Part shown: positions 44,545 to 53,721 of the stretch, piece by piece
How the letters are laid out: every line of letters begins with the position of its first letter
Position numbering within the stretch: the first letter of the stretch is position 1
Origin: JADJRH01 sp046351455
GTDB lineage: Bacteria > Myxococcota_A > Polyangia > Polyangiales > Polyangiaceae
DNA: 64,000 nt
Direction: 5' to 3'
Assembly: GCA_046351455.1 (NCBI GenBank)
Contig: JAXLYM010000002.1
Span: 372,001 to 436,000, forward strand
Notes under the pieces: generated by a model
What the model was told of the DNA's origin: nothing
What the model saw: the letters and a program-made list of their open reading frames with translations, nothing else
Databases searched by the model: none
Position numbers and translations under genes: made by a program

Positions 44545-46683
44545 GTGAACACCGCGGACTCTCGCAGCAACACGGTGGAGGTGCATGCGACCTCGACGCC
44601 TCCCACCGCGCAGGCACGCCGCTCGCAATCAGGGCGAGTCCTCATGGGGCAGACCTCGCTGACATCCGCTGAGACCACCGCGCGAGAGGGCGCCGAGGCA
44701 CCGGCGATCTCTGCCGCCGCGGCGGAAGCTCGGGCGGCGGGCACGCTCACGATGGAGGGCGCACAGCTTGCGGGCGCGGCGATGCTCGCGATGCTGTCCG
44801 GCAGTCTCCAGGCGGTTCGGCCGGACGTGCTCGGCGGCGGCCTCAAGACGCGGCTGCTGCAAGGCGCCTACCCCGCCGGCTACTACATCGCGCTGGGCCT
44901 CCTTCTCGCGGCGATCCGCTGGGCGCTCCGCACGCGCGTGACGAAGTCCACGTTCTGGACGCCGGTCGCGATGCTCGTGTTCGCGTTCACGCTCGGCTGG
45001 ACGGTGCTGAAGGACGACTTCCTCCTCGCATCGAACCGGCTCGCGACGACGTATTTCCCGCCGGTCGCGTGGCGCGCGCTCTTCACGCTGCTGTCGGCGC
45101 TGATCCTGCCCGCGGGCCTCTTGATCGGTCAGGTGTTCGCGCACCCCCGCGTGCGCGCTCGGCTCCACGGGGCGCGGTTCTTCGGCGTGTTCATCGCGCT
45201 CGGTTACCACATGATCGGCCGCGATTTCGTGCTGCCGACGGCGAAGCCGGGGTTCCACCTCATCCTCGCGCTCGGGGCGGCGGTGTGGCTCGGCTCCACG
45301 CTGGACGGCGCGGTCCTCCCGTCGATCTCGCGCGGCCCCGCGGCCGCGATCGCCGCGCGCCTCTCGCTCGTGCGGAAGGCCGTGTGGATCCTCGCGGTGC
45401 TCTGGGCCGCCGCCGCGCTCCTGATCCGCCCGCCGATGCAGATCGCCGTCCAGATGATGCGCCCGCCGGCCGCCGCCCTCGCGCCGTTCGCGCTCCAGCT
45501 CCACGCGCAGCCCGTGCCCGCGGATCGCACGCCGGCCGAGGTGCAGCGCCTCCTCTCGACGGATCCTGCGGCGCCGCCCTCGGGCCTGTCGACGCTGCCG
45601 AAGGACGGCGCGGTGCTGCTGATCACGATCGACTGCCTCCGCGCGGATCTCGTGAACACGGACCGCTTCGCCGACGCGCTGCCGAACATGGTCGCGATGC
45701 GTCGCGAGGGCGCGAGCTTCACGTCCGCGCGCTCCGCCGCGAGCTACACGATGGCCGCGATCACCGCGATCTTCGCGGGCCGGTACGAGTCGCAGCTCGC
45801 GTGGCAGGAGCTGCCGCTGCCGTACTCGCGCTACCGCATGCCCGCGCTGGATCCGGCGCCGCGCTTCCCGGAGCTGCTCGGCGAGAAGGGCGTGCGCTCG
45901 GTGCTGGTGCGCAGCTCGGAGTGGCTCGGCGGCGGCAGCGGCATGGTCCGCGGCTTCACGGAGGAGGTCGTCTCGTTCGAGCCGCCGCACTTCGCCCTGG
46001 CGGAGCGCTCGGTGGATCTCGCGATCGATCGCATCGAGAAGCACCCGGGCGGCCCGCTGTTTCTGTACCTGCACTTCTTCGACGCGCACTACCCGTACGA
46101 TCGCGGCGGCAAGACCGGCACGACGTTCGAGCAGTACGTGCGGGAGGTCTCGATCATCGACGCCGAGGTGGGCCGCCTCACGCGCGCGTTCGACGCGAAA
46201 TTCCCGGGCCGCGGCGTCGTGATGTTCACCGCGGACCACGGGGAGGCCTTCGGCGAGCACGGCTCCAGCAAGCACGGCACGACGCTCTACGACGAGGTGA
46301 TCCGCGTGCCGCTCGTGATCCGCGGCCCCGGCATCGCGCCCCGCACGATCGCGGAGCCGGTCTCGACGATGGACCTCGGCCCCACGATCCTGGACCTCTA
46401 CGACGTGCCGACGCCGTCCACGTTCATGAGCCGCACGCTCTTGCCTGCGCTCGCGGGCCAGCCGCTCCCCGCGCGGCCGATCGGCATGGAGGCGAACAAC
46501 GTCCTCGCGGTGTACGACGGCAGCTACAAGATCATCCGCCGCCGCCCGTACGACACGATCGAGCTCTACGATCTGCGCACCGATCCGGACGAGCGCAGGA
46601 ACCTCTACCGCGAGAGGGATCGCCTCTCGACGGATCAGCTCCGCGCGATGGACCGCTTCTTCGCGGACGTCGACCGCAAGTAA
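44545..46683 (+). CDS. Membrane-bound sulfatase / alkaline-phosphatase-superfamily enzyme
   Basis: 712 aa from GTG 44545 with AGGTGAG upstream. The N-terminal ~300 residues hold about seven membrane helices (from AGAAMLAMLSGSLQAV to KAVWILAVLWAAAALLI). The C-terminal domain is of the sulfatase type: ITIDCLRADLVN metal site, FDAHYPYD, TADHGEAFGEHGS and the histidine block. The expected formylglycine motif CxPxR is replaced by SAASYTMAA, so it probably uses Ser or Thr as nucleophile, as in LtaS/OpgB-like phosphotransferases. Confidence 0.87.
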   Translation: MNTADSRSNTVEVHATSTPPTAQARRSQSGRVLMGQTSLTSAETTAREGAEAPAISAAAAEARAAGTLTMEGAQLAGAAMLAMLSGSLQAVRPDVLGGGLKTRLLQGAYPAGYYIALGLLLAAIRWALRTRVTKSTFWTPVAMLVFAFTLGWTVLKDDFLLASNRLATTYFPPVAWRALFTLLSALILPAGLLIGQVFAHPRVRARLHGARFFGVFIALGYHMIGRDFVLPTAKPGFHLILALGAAVWLGSTLDGAVLPSISRGPAAAIAARLSLVRKAVWILAVLWAAAALLIRPPMQIAVQMMRPPAAALAPFALQLHAQPVPADRTPAEVQRLLSTDPAAPPSGLSTLPKDGAVLLITIDCLRADLVNTDRFADALPNMVAMRREGASFTSARSAASYTMAAITAIFAGRYESQLAWQELPLPYSRYRMPALDPAPRFPELLGEKGVRSVLVRSSEWLGGGSGMVRGFTEEVVSFEPPHFALAERSVDLAIDRIEKHPGGPLFLYLHFFDAHYPYDRGGKTGTTFEQYVREVSIIDAEVGRLTRAFDAKFPGRGVVMFTADHGEAFGEHGSSKHGTTLYDEVIRVPLVIRGPGIAPRTIAEPVSTMDLGPTILDLYDVPTPSTFMSRTLLPALAGQPLPARPIGMEANNVLAVYDGSYKIIRRRPYDTIELYDLRTDPDERRNLYRERDRLSTDQLRAMDRFFADVDRK

Positions 46684-46791
46684 TCTCGCGCAACGAACGC
46701 CTTCTCCGCGGGCAGGGAGCGCAAGTCCTACGCGCTCTTGAACGTCCGGTGAGCGCGTGCGACCCTGCCTGCTTCCTGAGTGGAGGCCGCA

Positions 46792-47898
46792 ATGCAGGGT
46801 CCGGATCTGTCGATCACCGTCAACGGGATGAAGTTCGAGAACCCCTTCGTGCTGGGCTCCGGCCCGCCCGGGACGAACGCGCGCGTGATCTCGAAGAGCT
46901 TCGATCTCGGCTGGGGCGGCTGCGTCATCAAGACCATCAGCCTCGACGCGAGCAAGGTGATCAACACCGCGCCTCGGTACGCCAAGCTCCGCTCCCGCGA
47001 GACGAACGAGGTCGTCGGCTTCGAGAACATCGAGCTCATCAGCGATCGCCCCTTCGATGTGTGGCTCAAGGAGCTGCGCCAGATCAAGAAGGAGTACCCG
47101 AACAAGATCCTGATCGCGTCGATCATGGAGGAGTACCGCCGCGAGGCCTGGCACGAGATCGTGAACCGCGTGCAGGAGACCGGCGTCGACGGATTCGAGC
47201 TCAACCTGAGCTGCCCGCACGGCCTCCCCGAGCGCCGCATGGGCATGGCGATGGGCGAGGATCCCGCGATCTGCTCGGAGGTCGTGAGCTGGGTGAAGGA
47301 GGTCGCGAAGATCCCCGTGTGGGCGAAGATGACGCCCAACGTCGGCCACCCCGAGGCCGCGGCCGGCGCGTCGATCCGCTCGGGCGCGGACGGCATCAGC
47401 CTCATCAACACGATCCTCTCGGTGACGGGGATCGATCTGCAGACGCTGCGGCCGCTGCCGACGGTGGAAGGGTACGCGGTGCCCGGGGGCTACTCGGGGC
47501 AGGCGGTGCGGCCGATCGCGCTGCGGCACGTGATGGAGGTCGCGCGGCACTTCCCGAACATCCCGATCAGCGGCATGGGCGGCATCGAGACGGGCGGGGA
47601 CGCGGCGCAGTTCATCCTCCTCGGCTCCAGCACCGTGCAGGTGTGCACGGGCGCGATGCTGCGCGGCTACGAGATCATCGACGAGCTGAAGGCGGATCTC
47701 GCGAAGGTGCTCGCCGATCACAAGTTCGAGAACGTGGCCGCGATGGTCGGCAAGAGCCTGCCGTACTTCACGACGCACGCGGACCTCGTCACGCGCCAGA
47801 AGGCCGCCAAGGCCGAGCGCGCCCACGGCCCCAACCGCGACGCCGAGACGTGGAAGGGCGCCATCGCCAAAGAGACGGAAGCCCTCACCACCAACTGA
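46792..47898 (+). CDS. preA: PreA-like dihydropyrimidine dehydrogenase subunit, ferredoxin-less
   Basis: 368-aa FMN barrel. GGAGG before ATG 46792. FENPFVLGSGPPG, IASIMEEYRREAW, ELNLSCPHGLPERRMG with the Cys, WAKMTPNVGHPE and ISGMGGIETGGDAAQF match PreA rather than PyrD. PreA proteins usually end with two [4Fe-4S] cysteine clusters; here no CxxC motifs follow VGKSLPYFTTHADLVTRQ. The PreT partner is not adjacent. It may accept electrons in another way. A hairpin follows the stop. Confidence 0.88.
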   Translation: MQGPDLSITVNGMKFENPFVLGSGPPGTNARVISKSFDLGWGGCVIKTISLDASKVINTAPRYAKLRSRETNEVVGFENIELISDRPFDVWLKELRQIKKEYPNKILIASIMEEYRREAWHEIVNRVQETGVDGFELNLSCPHGLPERRMGMAMGEDPAICSEVVSWVKEVAKIPVWAKMTPNVGHPEAAAGASIRSGADGISLINTILSVTGIDLQTLRPLPTVEGYAVPGGYSGQAVRPIALRHVMEVARHFPNIPISGMGGIETGGDAAQFILLGSSTVQVCTGAMLRGYEIIDELKADLAKVLADHKFENVAAMVGKSLPYFTTHADLVTRQKAAKAERAHGPNRDAETWKGAIAKETEALTTN

Positions 47899-47907
47899 CA
47901 CGCCCCC

Positions 47908-47933
47908 GGCGCGCCGTCCTCGCGCGGCGCGCC
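47908..47933 (+). terminator. Terminator-like hairpin after preA-like gene
   Basis: GGCGCGCCG pairs with CGGCGCGCC around an 8-nt loop, followed by TCTCTCC, 9 bp after the stop. Confidence 0.5.
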
Positions 47934-47950
47934 TCTCTCCTCGAATCCCC

Positions 47951-48565
47951 ATGATCACCGCTGCACCGGAGCGCATCGATCTCGGGGAAGGCGCCGAGAT
48001 CCTGGTCTGGGAGCGCGCCTTCTCCGAGGACGAGACGCGCTCTCTCACCGAGCGGCTCATGCGCGAGATCCCCTGGCAACAGCGGGAGATCTTGATCATG
48101 GGCCGCCGCGTGATGCAGCCCCGGCTCGTGTGCTGGGTCGGCGATCCGGAGGCGGAATACACGTATTCGGGGATACGGAACGTGCCGTTCACGTGGCAGG
48201 ACGTCACCTCGGAGCTGCGGCGCTCCGTCGAAAAGATCACAGAAACAGCTTTCAACAGCGTGCTTCTGAACCTGTATCGCGATGAGCGCGACTCGATGGG
48301 GTTCCATCAGGACAACGAGAAAGAGCTCGGGAACGAGCCGATCATCGCTTCGCTCTCGCTCGGGGCGACGCGGCGGTTCCAGCTCCGGCACGCGAAGAAG
48401 AAGGGGGTTCCGGGGCGCGATCTCGCGCTCGGGGACGGGTCGTTGATCTTGATGCGGGGGACGATTCAGCGCCTGTGGAGGCACGGAGTTCCGAAGGAGT
48501 CGAGCCCTCGCGGGCCGCGCATCAACCTGACGTTCCGGACGATTTATCCGACGAAACCAGGCTGA
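47951..48565 (+). CDS. AlkB-like 2-oxoglutarate/Fe(II) dioxygenase
   Basis: 204 aa. FHQDNEKELG holds the HxD iron pair, WRHGVP gives the second His and RINLTFR the 2-oxoglutarate-binding Arg. SIGATRRFQLR-type motif (SLSLGATRRFQLRH) is typical of ALKBH2/3-like repair enzymes that remove methyl groups from DNA or RNA bases. Convergent with the lipoprotein. Confidence 0.9.
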   Translation: MITAAPERIDLGEGAEILVWERAFSEDETRSLTERLMREIPWQQREILIMGRRVMQPRLVCWVGDPEAEYTYSGIRNVPFTWQDVTSELRRSVEKITETAFNSVLLNLYRDERDSMGFHQDNEKELGNEPIIASLSLGATRRFQLRHAKKKGVPGRDLALGDGSLILMRGTIQRLWRHGVPKESSPRGPRINLTFRTIYPTKPG

Positions 48566-48606
48566 TCGTCACACGGTGACAGCGGCGCTCGTCGCGCCGT
48601 CCCGCG

Positions 48607-49491
48607 TCACTTGGCCACGCCGGGGGGAGTTGCGAACTGGCCGGGGAACGGGTTCGCGTCGTGGCGCTTCTCGATCTCGGTCCACTTCCACGGCTCCGTC
48701 CCGCGCTCGTTGAAGACCGCGAGGCCGATGACGCCCACGTTGCTGGAGTCGCCCGTCTTCTGCTCCGCGTACGAGTTGCGAACGGAGCCGAAGCGGAACG
48801 CCGCCACCGCCGTCTCGCTCTGACGGAAGCCGTCGACCTCGATCTCGCTCTTCGGGTCCACGATGTAGCCGCGCTTCGAGAAATTGGCGGCCTTGCCGTC
48901 GATCACGTCGAGGCCGTCCACCGAGAGCACGCACTCGATGCGGAAGGGCGTCGCGTTCTTCACGACGATCGTGTAGCGGCGCCCCGCCTCGCCCACGACG
49001 TAGTTCTTGTCCGACGTCTTGAAGCCGGTGAGCCACGATCCGCTCTCGTCGCGGAGGCCGATCTGGAGCGCGCCGTTCGACACCGCGTAGAGCCCCTGCG
49101 ACGTCCGCGCGAAGCCCTGCGACGTGGCCATCGCCTTCGCGCCTTGCTCGTCGTTGTAATAGACCACCGCCGTCGCGAACGGGTTCGACCCGTCCCCGCG
49201 GACGAACGGCACGCTCGTGATCGCGCTGTTTCGCGTCTCGCCCCACTGCGTGCCGAGGCCGGGACGATCTTCCGGCGCGGCGACGGGAGTGGCCGCCGCT
49301 TCACCGGCGACGCTGCTCTTCGCCGCGGACGGGGCGTTGGCGCCGCCGTACGAATCGCCGCCCTGGTACGCGGGCGCGGGGCCGGCCGGCTGCGCGGCGG
49401 GCGAGTACGAGGCCCCTCCTCCGCACCCGCCGATCGCGAACGTGAGAGCCGAGAAAACCAGCGCGCTACGGAAAGTGGAAGAGAGAGCCAT
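48607..49491 (-). CDS. Lipoprotein of unknown function
   Basis: 294 aa from ATG 49491 (GGAAGAGAGAG upstream). Lipobox IGGC (Cys23) then a Pro/Ala/Gly stretch. The C-terminal half has beta-rich segments (GSWLTGFKTSDKNYVVGEAGRR, TPFRIECVLSVDGLDV) and KRGYIVDPKSEIEVDGFRQS, which suggest an extracytoplasmic binding or adhesion domain. No known name. Divergent from rho. Confidence 0.8.
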   Translation of the reverse strand: MALSSTFRSALVFSALTFAIGGCGGGASYSPAAQPAGPAPAYQGGDSYGGANAPSAAKSSVAGEAAATPVAAPEDRPGLGTQWGETRNSAITSVPFVRGDGSNPFATAVVYYNDEQGAKAMATSQGFARTSQGLYAVSNGALQIGLRDESGSWLTGFKTSDKNYVVGEAGRRYTIVVKNATPFRIECVLSVDGLDVIDGKAANFSKRGYIVDPKSEIEVDGFRQSETAVAAFRFGSVRNSYAEQKTGDSSNVGVIGLAVFNERGTEPWKWTEIEKRHDANPFPGQFATPPGVAK

Positions 49492-49839
49492 GTGCGTCCT
49501 CGCGTGCAACGTTCGCCCCGATCTACGCCCCCAGCCGCGCGAGCTTACACCAGCCGTGCGCGCTGCTTGTACTGGTCGCGCACACCTGCGATTGACAGAC
49601 AAGCCCCGCTTGGTAGAGTCGGCCCCCGCTTCGGTGCCCGCTCCCCCGCAACACCGCGAGGAGCGCGTTCCAGGCGGCGCGGACCCCCGCATCCCCGCAG
49701 GGTCCGCTTCGAGCACCCGCTCGAATCACGCTCGGTTCCCGGGCGAATCCGCATCCCGACAACCACACCAACCATGATTCACGAAGCCGCGGCCCTCGGC
49801 CCCGCGCATCGTCTCAAATCGAAATCGGAGACTCGATAG
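49492..49839. other. Divergent gap before rho with a sigma-70-like promoter
   Basis: 348 bp. It contains a plausible rho promoter (see 49592-49619), leaving a leader of about 210 nt before the rho ATG. No other feature seen. The lipoprotein promoter must lie at its left end. Confidence 0.5.
49592..49619 (+). promoter_or_regulatory. Sigma-70-like promoter candidate for rho
   Basis: TTGACA at 49592 and TAGAGT at 49614, 16 bp apart. It gives a leader of about 210 nt before ATG 49840. Long leaders precede rho in bacteria where Rho represses its own synthesis. Confidence 0.45.
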
Positions 49840-51087
49840 ATGCATCTTCGCGAGCTCAAGCAGAAGAGCATGGGCGACCTCGTCCAGATGGCGAAAACGC
49901 TGAACATCGAAGGGGCCGCCGGCCTCCGAAAGCAGGAGCTGATCTTCGCGCTCCTTCAGTCGCACGCCGCACAAGGTCAGTCCATCTTCGGGGAGGGCGT
50001 CCTGGAGTGCCTCCCGGACGGTTACGGTTTCCTTCGCTCGCCCGACTACAACTACCTCCCGGGTCCCGACGACATCTACGTCTCTCCCTCGCAGGTGCGG
50101 CGCTTCAACCTGCGCACCGGCGACATGGTCGCGGGGTCGATCCGCCCGCCGAAGGAGCGGGAGGCGTACTTCGCGCTCCTGAAGGTGGACAGCATCAACC
50201 GTGAGTCACCGGAGGTCGCGCGCGACAAGATCCTCTTCGACAACCTGACGCCCCTCTACCCGAACCAGAAGTTCAACACGGAGAACGGCGAGAAGGGCTA
50301 TTCGACGCGCATCATCGACATGCTGTGCCCGATCGGGAAGGGCCAGCGCTGCCTCATCGTGTCGCCGCCGCGCGCGGGCAAGACGGTGCTCCTGCAGCAG
50401 ATCGCGAACTCGATCTCCACGAATCACCCCGACACCGAGATGATCGTCCTCCTCATCGACGAGCGTCCGGAAGAGGTGACCGACATGCAGCGCACCGTGA
50501 AGGGCGAGGTCATCAGCTCGACGTTCGACGAGCCGGCCACGCGTCACGTGCAGGTCGCGGAGATGGTGATCGAGAAGGCGAAGCGCCTCGTCGAGCACAA
50601 GCGTGACGTCGTGATCCTCCTCGACTCGATCACGCGTCTGGCGCGCGCGTACAACACGGTCGTCCCGGCGAGCGGCAAGATCCTCTCCGGCGGTGTCGAC
50701 TCCAACGCGCTCCACAAGCCGAAGCGCTTCTTCGGCGCGGCCCGCAACGTGGAGGAGGGCGGCTCGCTGACGATCATCGCGACGGCGCTCGTCGACACGG
50801 GCTCCCGCATGGACGAGGTCATCTTCGAGGAGTTCAAGGGCACGGGTAACAGCGAGATCCACCTGGATCGCAAGCTGATGGAGAAGCGCATCTTCCCCTG
50901 CCTCGACATCAACAAGAGCGCGACCCGCAAGGAGGAGCTGCTGCTCCCCGAGTGGGTCCTGCAGCGCACGTGGCTCCTCCGCGGCCTGCTCCACCCGCTC
51001 AACGTGATCGACTCGATGGAGTTCCTGCTGGACAAGGTCAGCCGCACGCAGACCAACCAGGAATTCCTCGAATCCATGAACCAGTAG
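49840..51087 (+). CDS. rho: Transcription termination factor Rho
   Basis: 415-aa hexameric RNA helicase. N-terminal helix domain (LRELKQKSMGDLVQMA), cold-shock-type RNA site (DGYGFLRSPDYNYLPGPDDIYV), Walker A PPRAGKT, Walker B VVILLDSITRLARAYN, Q-loop/R-loop segments and FEEFKGTGNSEIHLDRKL. Length matches E. coli. A terminator overlaps its stop codon. Solitary. Confidence 0.97.
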   Translation: MHLRELKQKSMGDLVQMAKTLNIEGAAGLRKQELIFALLQSHAAQGQSIFGEGVLECLPDGYGFLRSPDYNYLPGPDDIYVSPSQVRRFNLRTGDMVAGSIRPPKEREAYFALLKVDSINRESPEVARDKILFDNLTPLYPNQKFNTENGEKGYSTRIIDMLCPIGKGQRCLIVSPPRAGKTVLLQQIANSISTNHPDTEMIVLLIDERPEEVTDMQRTVKGEVISSTFDEPATRHVQVAEMVIEKAKRLVEHKRDVVILLDSITRLARAYNTVVPASGKILSGGVDSNALHKPKRFFGAARNVEEGGSLTIIATALVDTGSRMDEVIFEEFKGTGNSEIHLDRKLMEKRIFPCLDINKSATRKEELLLPEWVLQRTWLLRGLLHPLNVIDSMEFLLDKVSRTQTNQEFLESMNQ

Positions 51088-51105
51088 CGCGGAGCGCTAC
51101 TTTCC
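51084..51105 (+). terminator. Intrinsic terminator overlapping the rho stop codon
   Basis: GTAGCGC pairs with GCGCTAC around GGA and TTTCC follows; the TAG stop is inside the stem. Confidence 0.6.
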
Positions 51106-51370
51106 TACTCACGATGGGGCCGCGGGCGGCCTCAAACCCCGCGTGCTTTGCACGCTCGCGCTTCGCGCGTGGTCTCATTTCAGTGAGGCCTTCTCACACG
51201 ACAGTCGCGTTTGGATGTGGATAGCGAAGGGGCTCTGCTCGCCCCTTCGCAGCATCCCCCGTCCGTGCGTTGCGTGACGTCGCGCGGTCGCGCCTCGGTC
51301 GTGGGAGCGACCGTCGTCGCGGGCCATCGCGCGCGCCAAGAGCGGCGCGGTTCGTGATACCGTCCTCGCC

Positions 51371-53506
51371 GTGCCCGCGAAGGCGGAACCCTCGGCCACG
51401 AAGCTGAAGGCTCGCATTGCCGAGCTGACGGCCGAGCTTGCTCGCGCCGAACGCAAGACGAAGGCCCTCCAAGAGGTCGGCCTCGCGCTCGGATCCACGC
51501 TGGATCTGGATCAGCTCCTGGAGCTCATCCTGAAGAAGATCACCGATCTGCTCGACGCGGATCGCGCCACGCTCTACCTGCTCGACGAGCAGCGGAAGCG
51601 CCTCCTGTCGCGCATCATGATCGGGGACGAGGCGCGCGCGATCGAGCTGCCGGTCGGCGAGGGCATCGCGGGCCACGTCGCGAAGGTCGGCCGCACCGTG
51701 CGCGTGAAGGACGCGTACCGCGACAAACGCTTCAACCGCGAGTGGGACATGGTGACGGGCTACCGCACGCGCTCCATCCTCGCGGCGCCGATGAAGAACC
51801 ACGTCGGCCGCACGATCGGCGTCATCCAGGTGCTCAACAAGCGCGCCGACCAGAAGACGATCGAGCGCAAATCGAAGCGCGATCCGAACAAGCGCACGTC
51901 GAGCCCGCCCGAGCTGCGGTACGGCGAATTCTCCGGCGACGACGAGGAGCTCCTCACCGCGCTCGCGACGCAGGCCGCCGTCTCGATCGACAACTCTCGC
52001 CTGTTCCTCTCGGTGATCCAGAAGAACATGCAGCTCGTCGACACGAAGGAGCAGCTCGAGCACCGCGTGAGCGATCTCAAGCTCCTGTTCGAGCTGGAGA
52101 GCGCGATGGGCCGCGCGGCGACGATCGAGGACCTCGCGCGCGCGGTCGTCGTGGAGGCGGCGCGCGCGTGCCAGGCGCGAGCGGGCGCGCTCCTCGTGGA
52201 CGAAGGCGAGGGCGGCGTGTGGCTCTACTTCGTCGACGTGACGAACCGTCCGAGCGTCAAGAGCGGCGAGGAAGAGGCCACGATCGAGGTGAAGCGCGTC
52301 CCGGTGAAGCGGGGCGAAGGCATCCTCGGCTGGACGACGGCGAACAACGTCTTGCACGTGCCGGCGCGCACGCCGCCCGCGCTCCCGCCCGCGAGCGCGA
52401 CGCCGATCGCGAACGGCGAAGGCCCCACGCTGCCGCCGCCCGCCGCGCACGACAAGCCGTCCGGCTCGCACGAGAGGGCGACCGGCTCGCACGACAAGCC
52501 GTCCGGTTTGCACGAGAGGCCGTCTGTCGGGCACGATCACGATCCGGGGCCCGCGCCTTCGCGGCAGCGGCCGATCATCGCGGGCGTGCCGATCTCGAGC
52601 GCGATCGCGGTGCCGCTCGAAGGGGCCGAGGAGAACGCGATCGGCGCGATCGCGCTCTACAACTCGAAGAAGCCGCTCGGCTTCACGCAGGACGATCGCG
52701 CGCTCCTGCGGCTCGTGTCGGCGAACGCGACGACGGCGCTGCAGCTCTTCCGGTCGCGCATCGAGCAGGAGAAATCGGAGCGCCTCTCCGCGATCGGCCG
52801 CCTCATCTCGGGCGTGATGCACGACATGCGGACGCCGCTCACCGTCATCAGCGGCTACGTGCAGCTCATGACGAACGCGAAGGACGAGGCGACGCGCACC
52901 GAGTACCAGCGCGTGGTCCTGAAGCAGTTCGACGCGATCGCCGCGATGCAGCGCGAGGTGCTCGAATTCGCGCGCGGGGAGCGCAGCATCCTCCTGCGCA
53001 AGGTGTACCTGACGAAGTTCTTCGGCGACCTCGAATCGCAGCTCCGCCAGGAGCTCGCGAGCCGCGCCGGCGACGGCAGCCGCGCGGGCCAGGTGGAGCT
53101 GACGCTGGAGCTGCTCGACCGATCGACCGCGCGCTTCGACGAGGCGAAGATCACGCGCTGCCTGCACAACCTGGTGCGCAACGCGTACGAGGCGATGGGC
53201 GCGGAGGGCGGCAAGGTGACCGTACGCGTGCTGCGCGACGGCCCGGATCTCGTGATCACCGTCGCGGACACGGGCCACGGCATCCCGGAGGAGATCCGCG
53301 GCCGCTTGTTCCAGTCGTTCGTGACGGCCGGAAAGAAGGGCGGGACGGGCCTCGGGCTCGCGATCGTGAAGAAGATCGTCGACGAGCATCAAGGCACCAT
53401 CACGGTCGACTCGACCGATCACGGCGCCACGTTCTTGATCCGCCTCCCGCAAGAAGAGGGCGCCCGCCAGACGAACAGGCCCCCGGCGGAGAAGTCCGCT
53501 TCCTGA
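51371..53506 (+). CDS. Soluble GAF-domain histidine kinase
   Basis: 711 aa from GTG 51371. Coiled start, first GAF (ATLYLLDEQRKRLLSR to IGVIQVLNKRADQ), a second GAF interrupted by a His/Ser/Pro repeat insert (HDKPSGSHERATGSHDKPSG), then HisKA with phosphoacceptor His in VMHDMRTPLTVI, and the ATPase with N-box NLVRNAYEAM, G1 DTGHGIPEE and GTGLGLAI. No membrane helix, so it senses an internal cue or a small ligand. No response regulator is adjacent. Confidence 0.92.
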   Translation: MPAKAEPSATKLKARIAELTAELARAERKTKALQEVGLALGSTLDLDQLLELILKKITDLLDADRATLYLLDEQRKRLLSRIMIGDEARAIELPVGEGIAGHVAKVGRTVRVKDAYRDKRFNREWDMVTGYRTRSILAAPMKNHVGRTIGVIQVLNKRADQKTIERKSKRDPNKRTSSPPELRYGEFSGDDEELLTALATQAAVSIDNSRLFLSVIQKNMQLVDTKEQLEHRVSDLKLLFELESAMGRAATIEDLARAVVVEAARACQARAGALLVDEGEGGVWLYFVDVTNRPSVKSGEEEATIEVKRVPVKRGEGILGWTTANNVLHVPARTPPALPPASATPIANGEGPTLPPPAAHDKPSGSHERATGSHDKPSGLHERPSVGHDHDPGPAPSRQRPIIAGVPISSAIAVPLEGAEENAIGAIALYNSKKPLGFTQDDRALLRLVSANATTALQLFRSRIEQEKSERLSAIGRLISGVMHDMRTPLTVISGYVQLMTNAKDEATRTEYQRVVLKQFDAIAAMQREVLEFARGERSILLRKVYLTKFFGDLESQLRQELASRAGDGSRAGQVELTLELLDRSTARFDEAKITRCLHNLVRNAYEAMGAEGGKVTVRVLRDGPDLVITVADTGHGIPEEIRGRLFQSFVTAGKKGGTGLGLAIVKKIVDEHQGTITVDSTDHGATFLIRLPQEEGARQTNRPPAEKSAS

Positions 53507-53721
53507 CTGGCGATCAGGCTTCGTCGCCGGATCGACCTTCCGTAGCCGTGCGCGCTGGAAAATGTGGCGCTGAGCGCACAGGGCGATTTCGAATGTGACA
53601 CGACGGCGACATCGCATCGTCTGTCGGCTGTCGCCGAGTCGAAACACTTGCGAGCCGACGGCCAAAAAGAGGATACGGGGGCGCAGCCGGCGCAGGCGCC
53701 GGCCACAAGGGAGTCACGCTC

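Noticed and set aside
46792..47898. Second dihydroorotate dehydrogenase (pyrD)
   Set aside because: The motif pattern fits PreA, and a proper class 1B pyrD with pyrK exists at 13.2-15.0 kb.
44629..48255. 1208-codon minus-strand open frame opposite the sulfatase-like, preA-like and alkB-like genes
   Set aside because: Pure antisense artefact of codon bias; no motif, and the sense genes are well supported.
53507..53721. Sigma54 promoter ahead of the porin
   Set aside because: A TGGCGC element is present but no GC-type -12 partner lies at the required distance.
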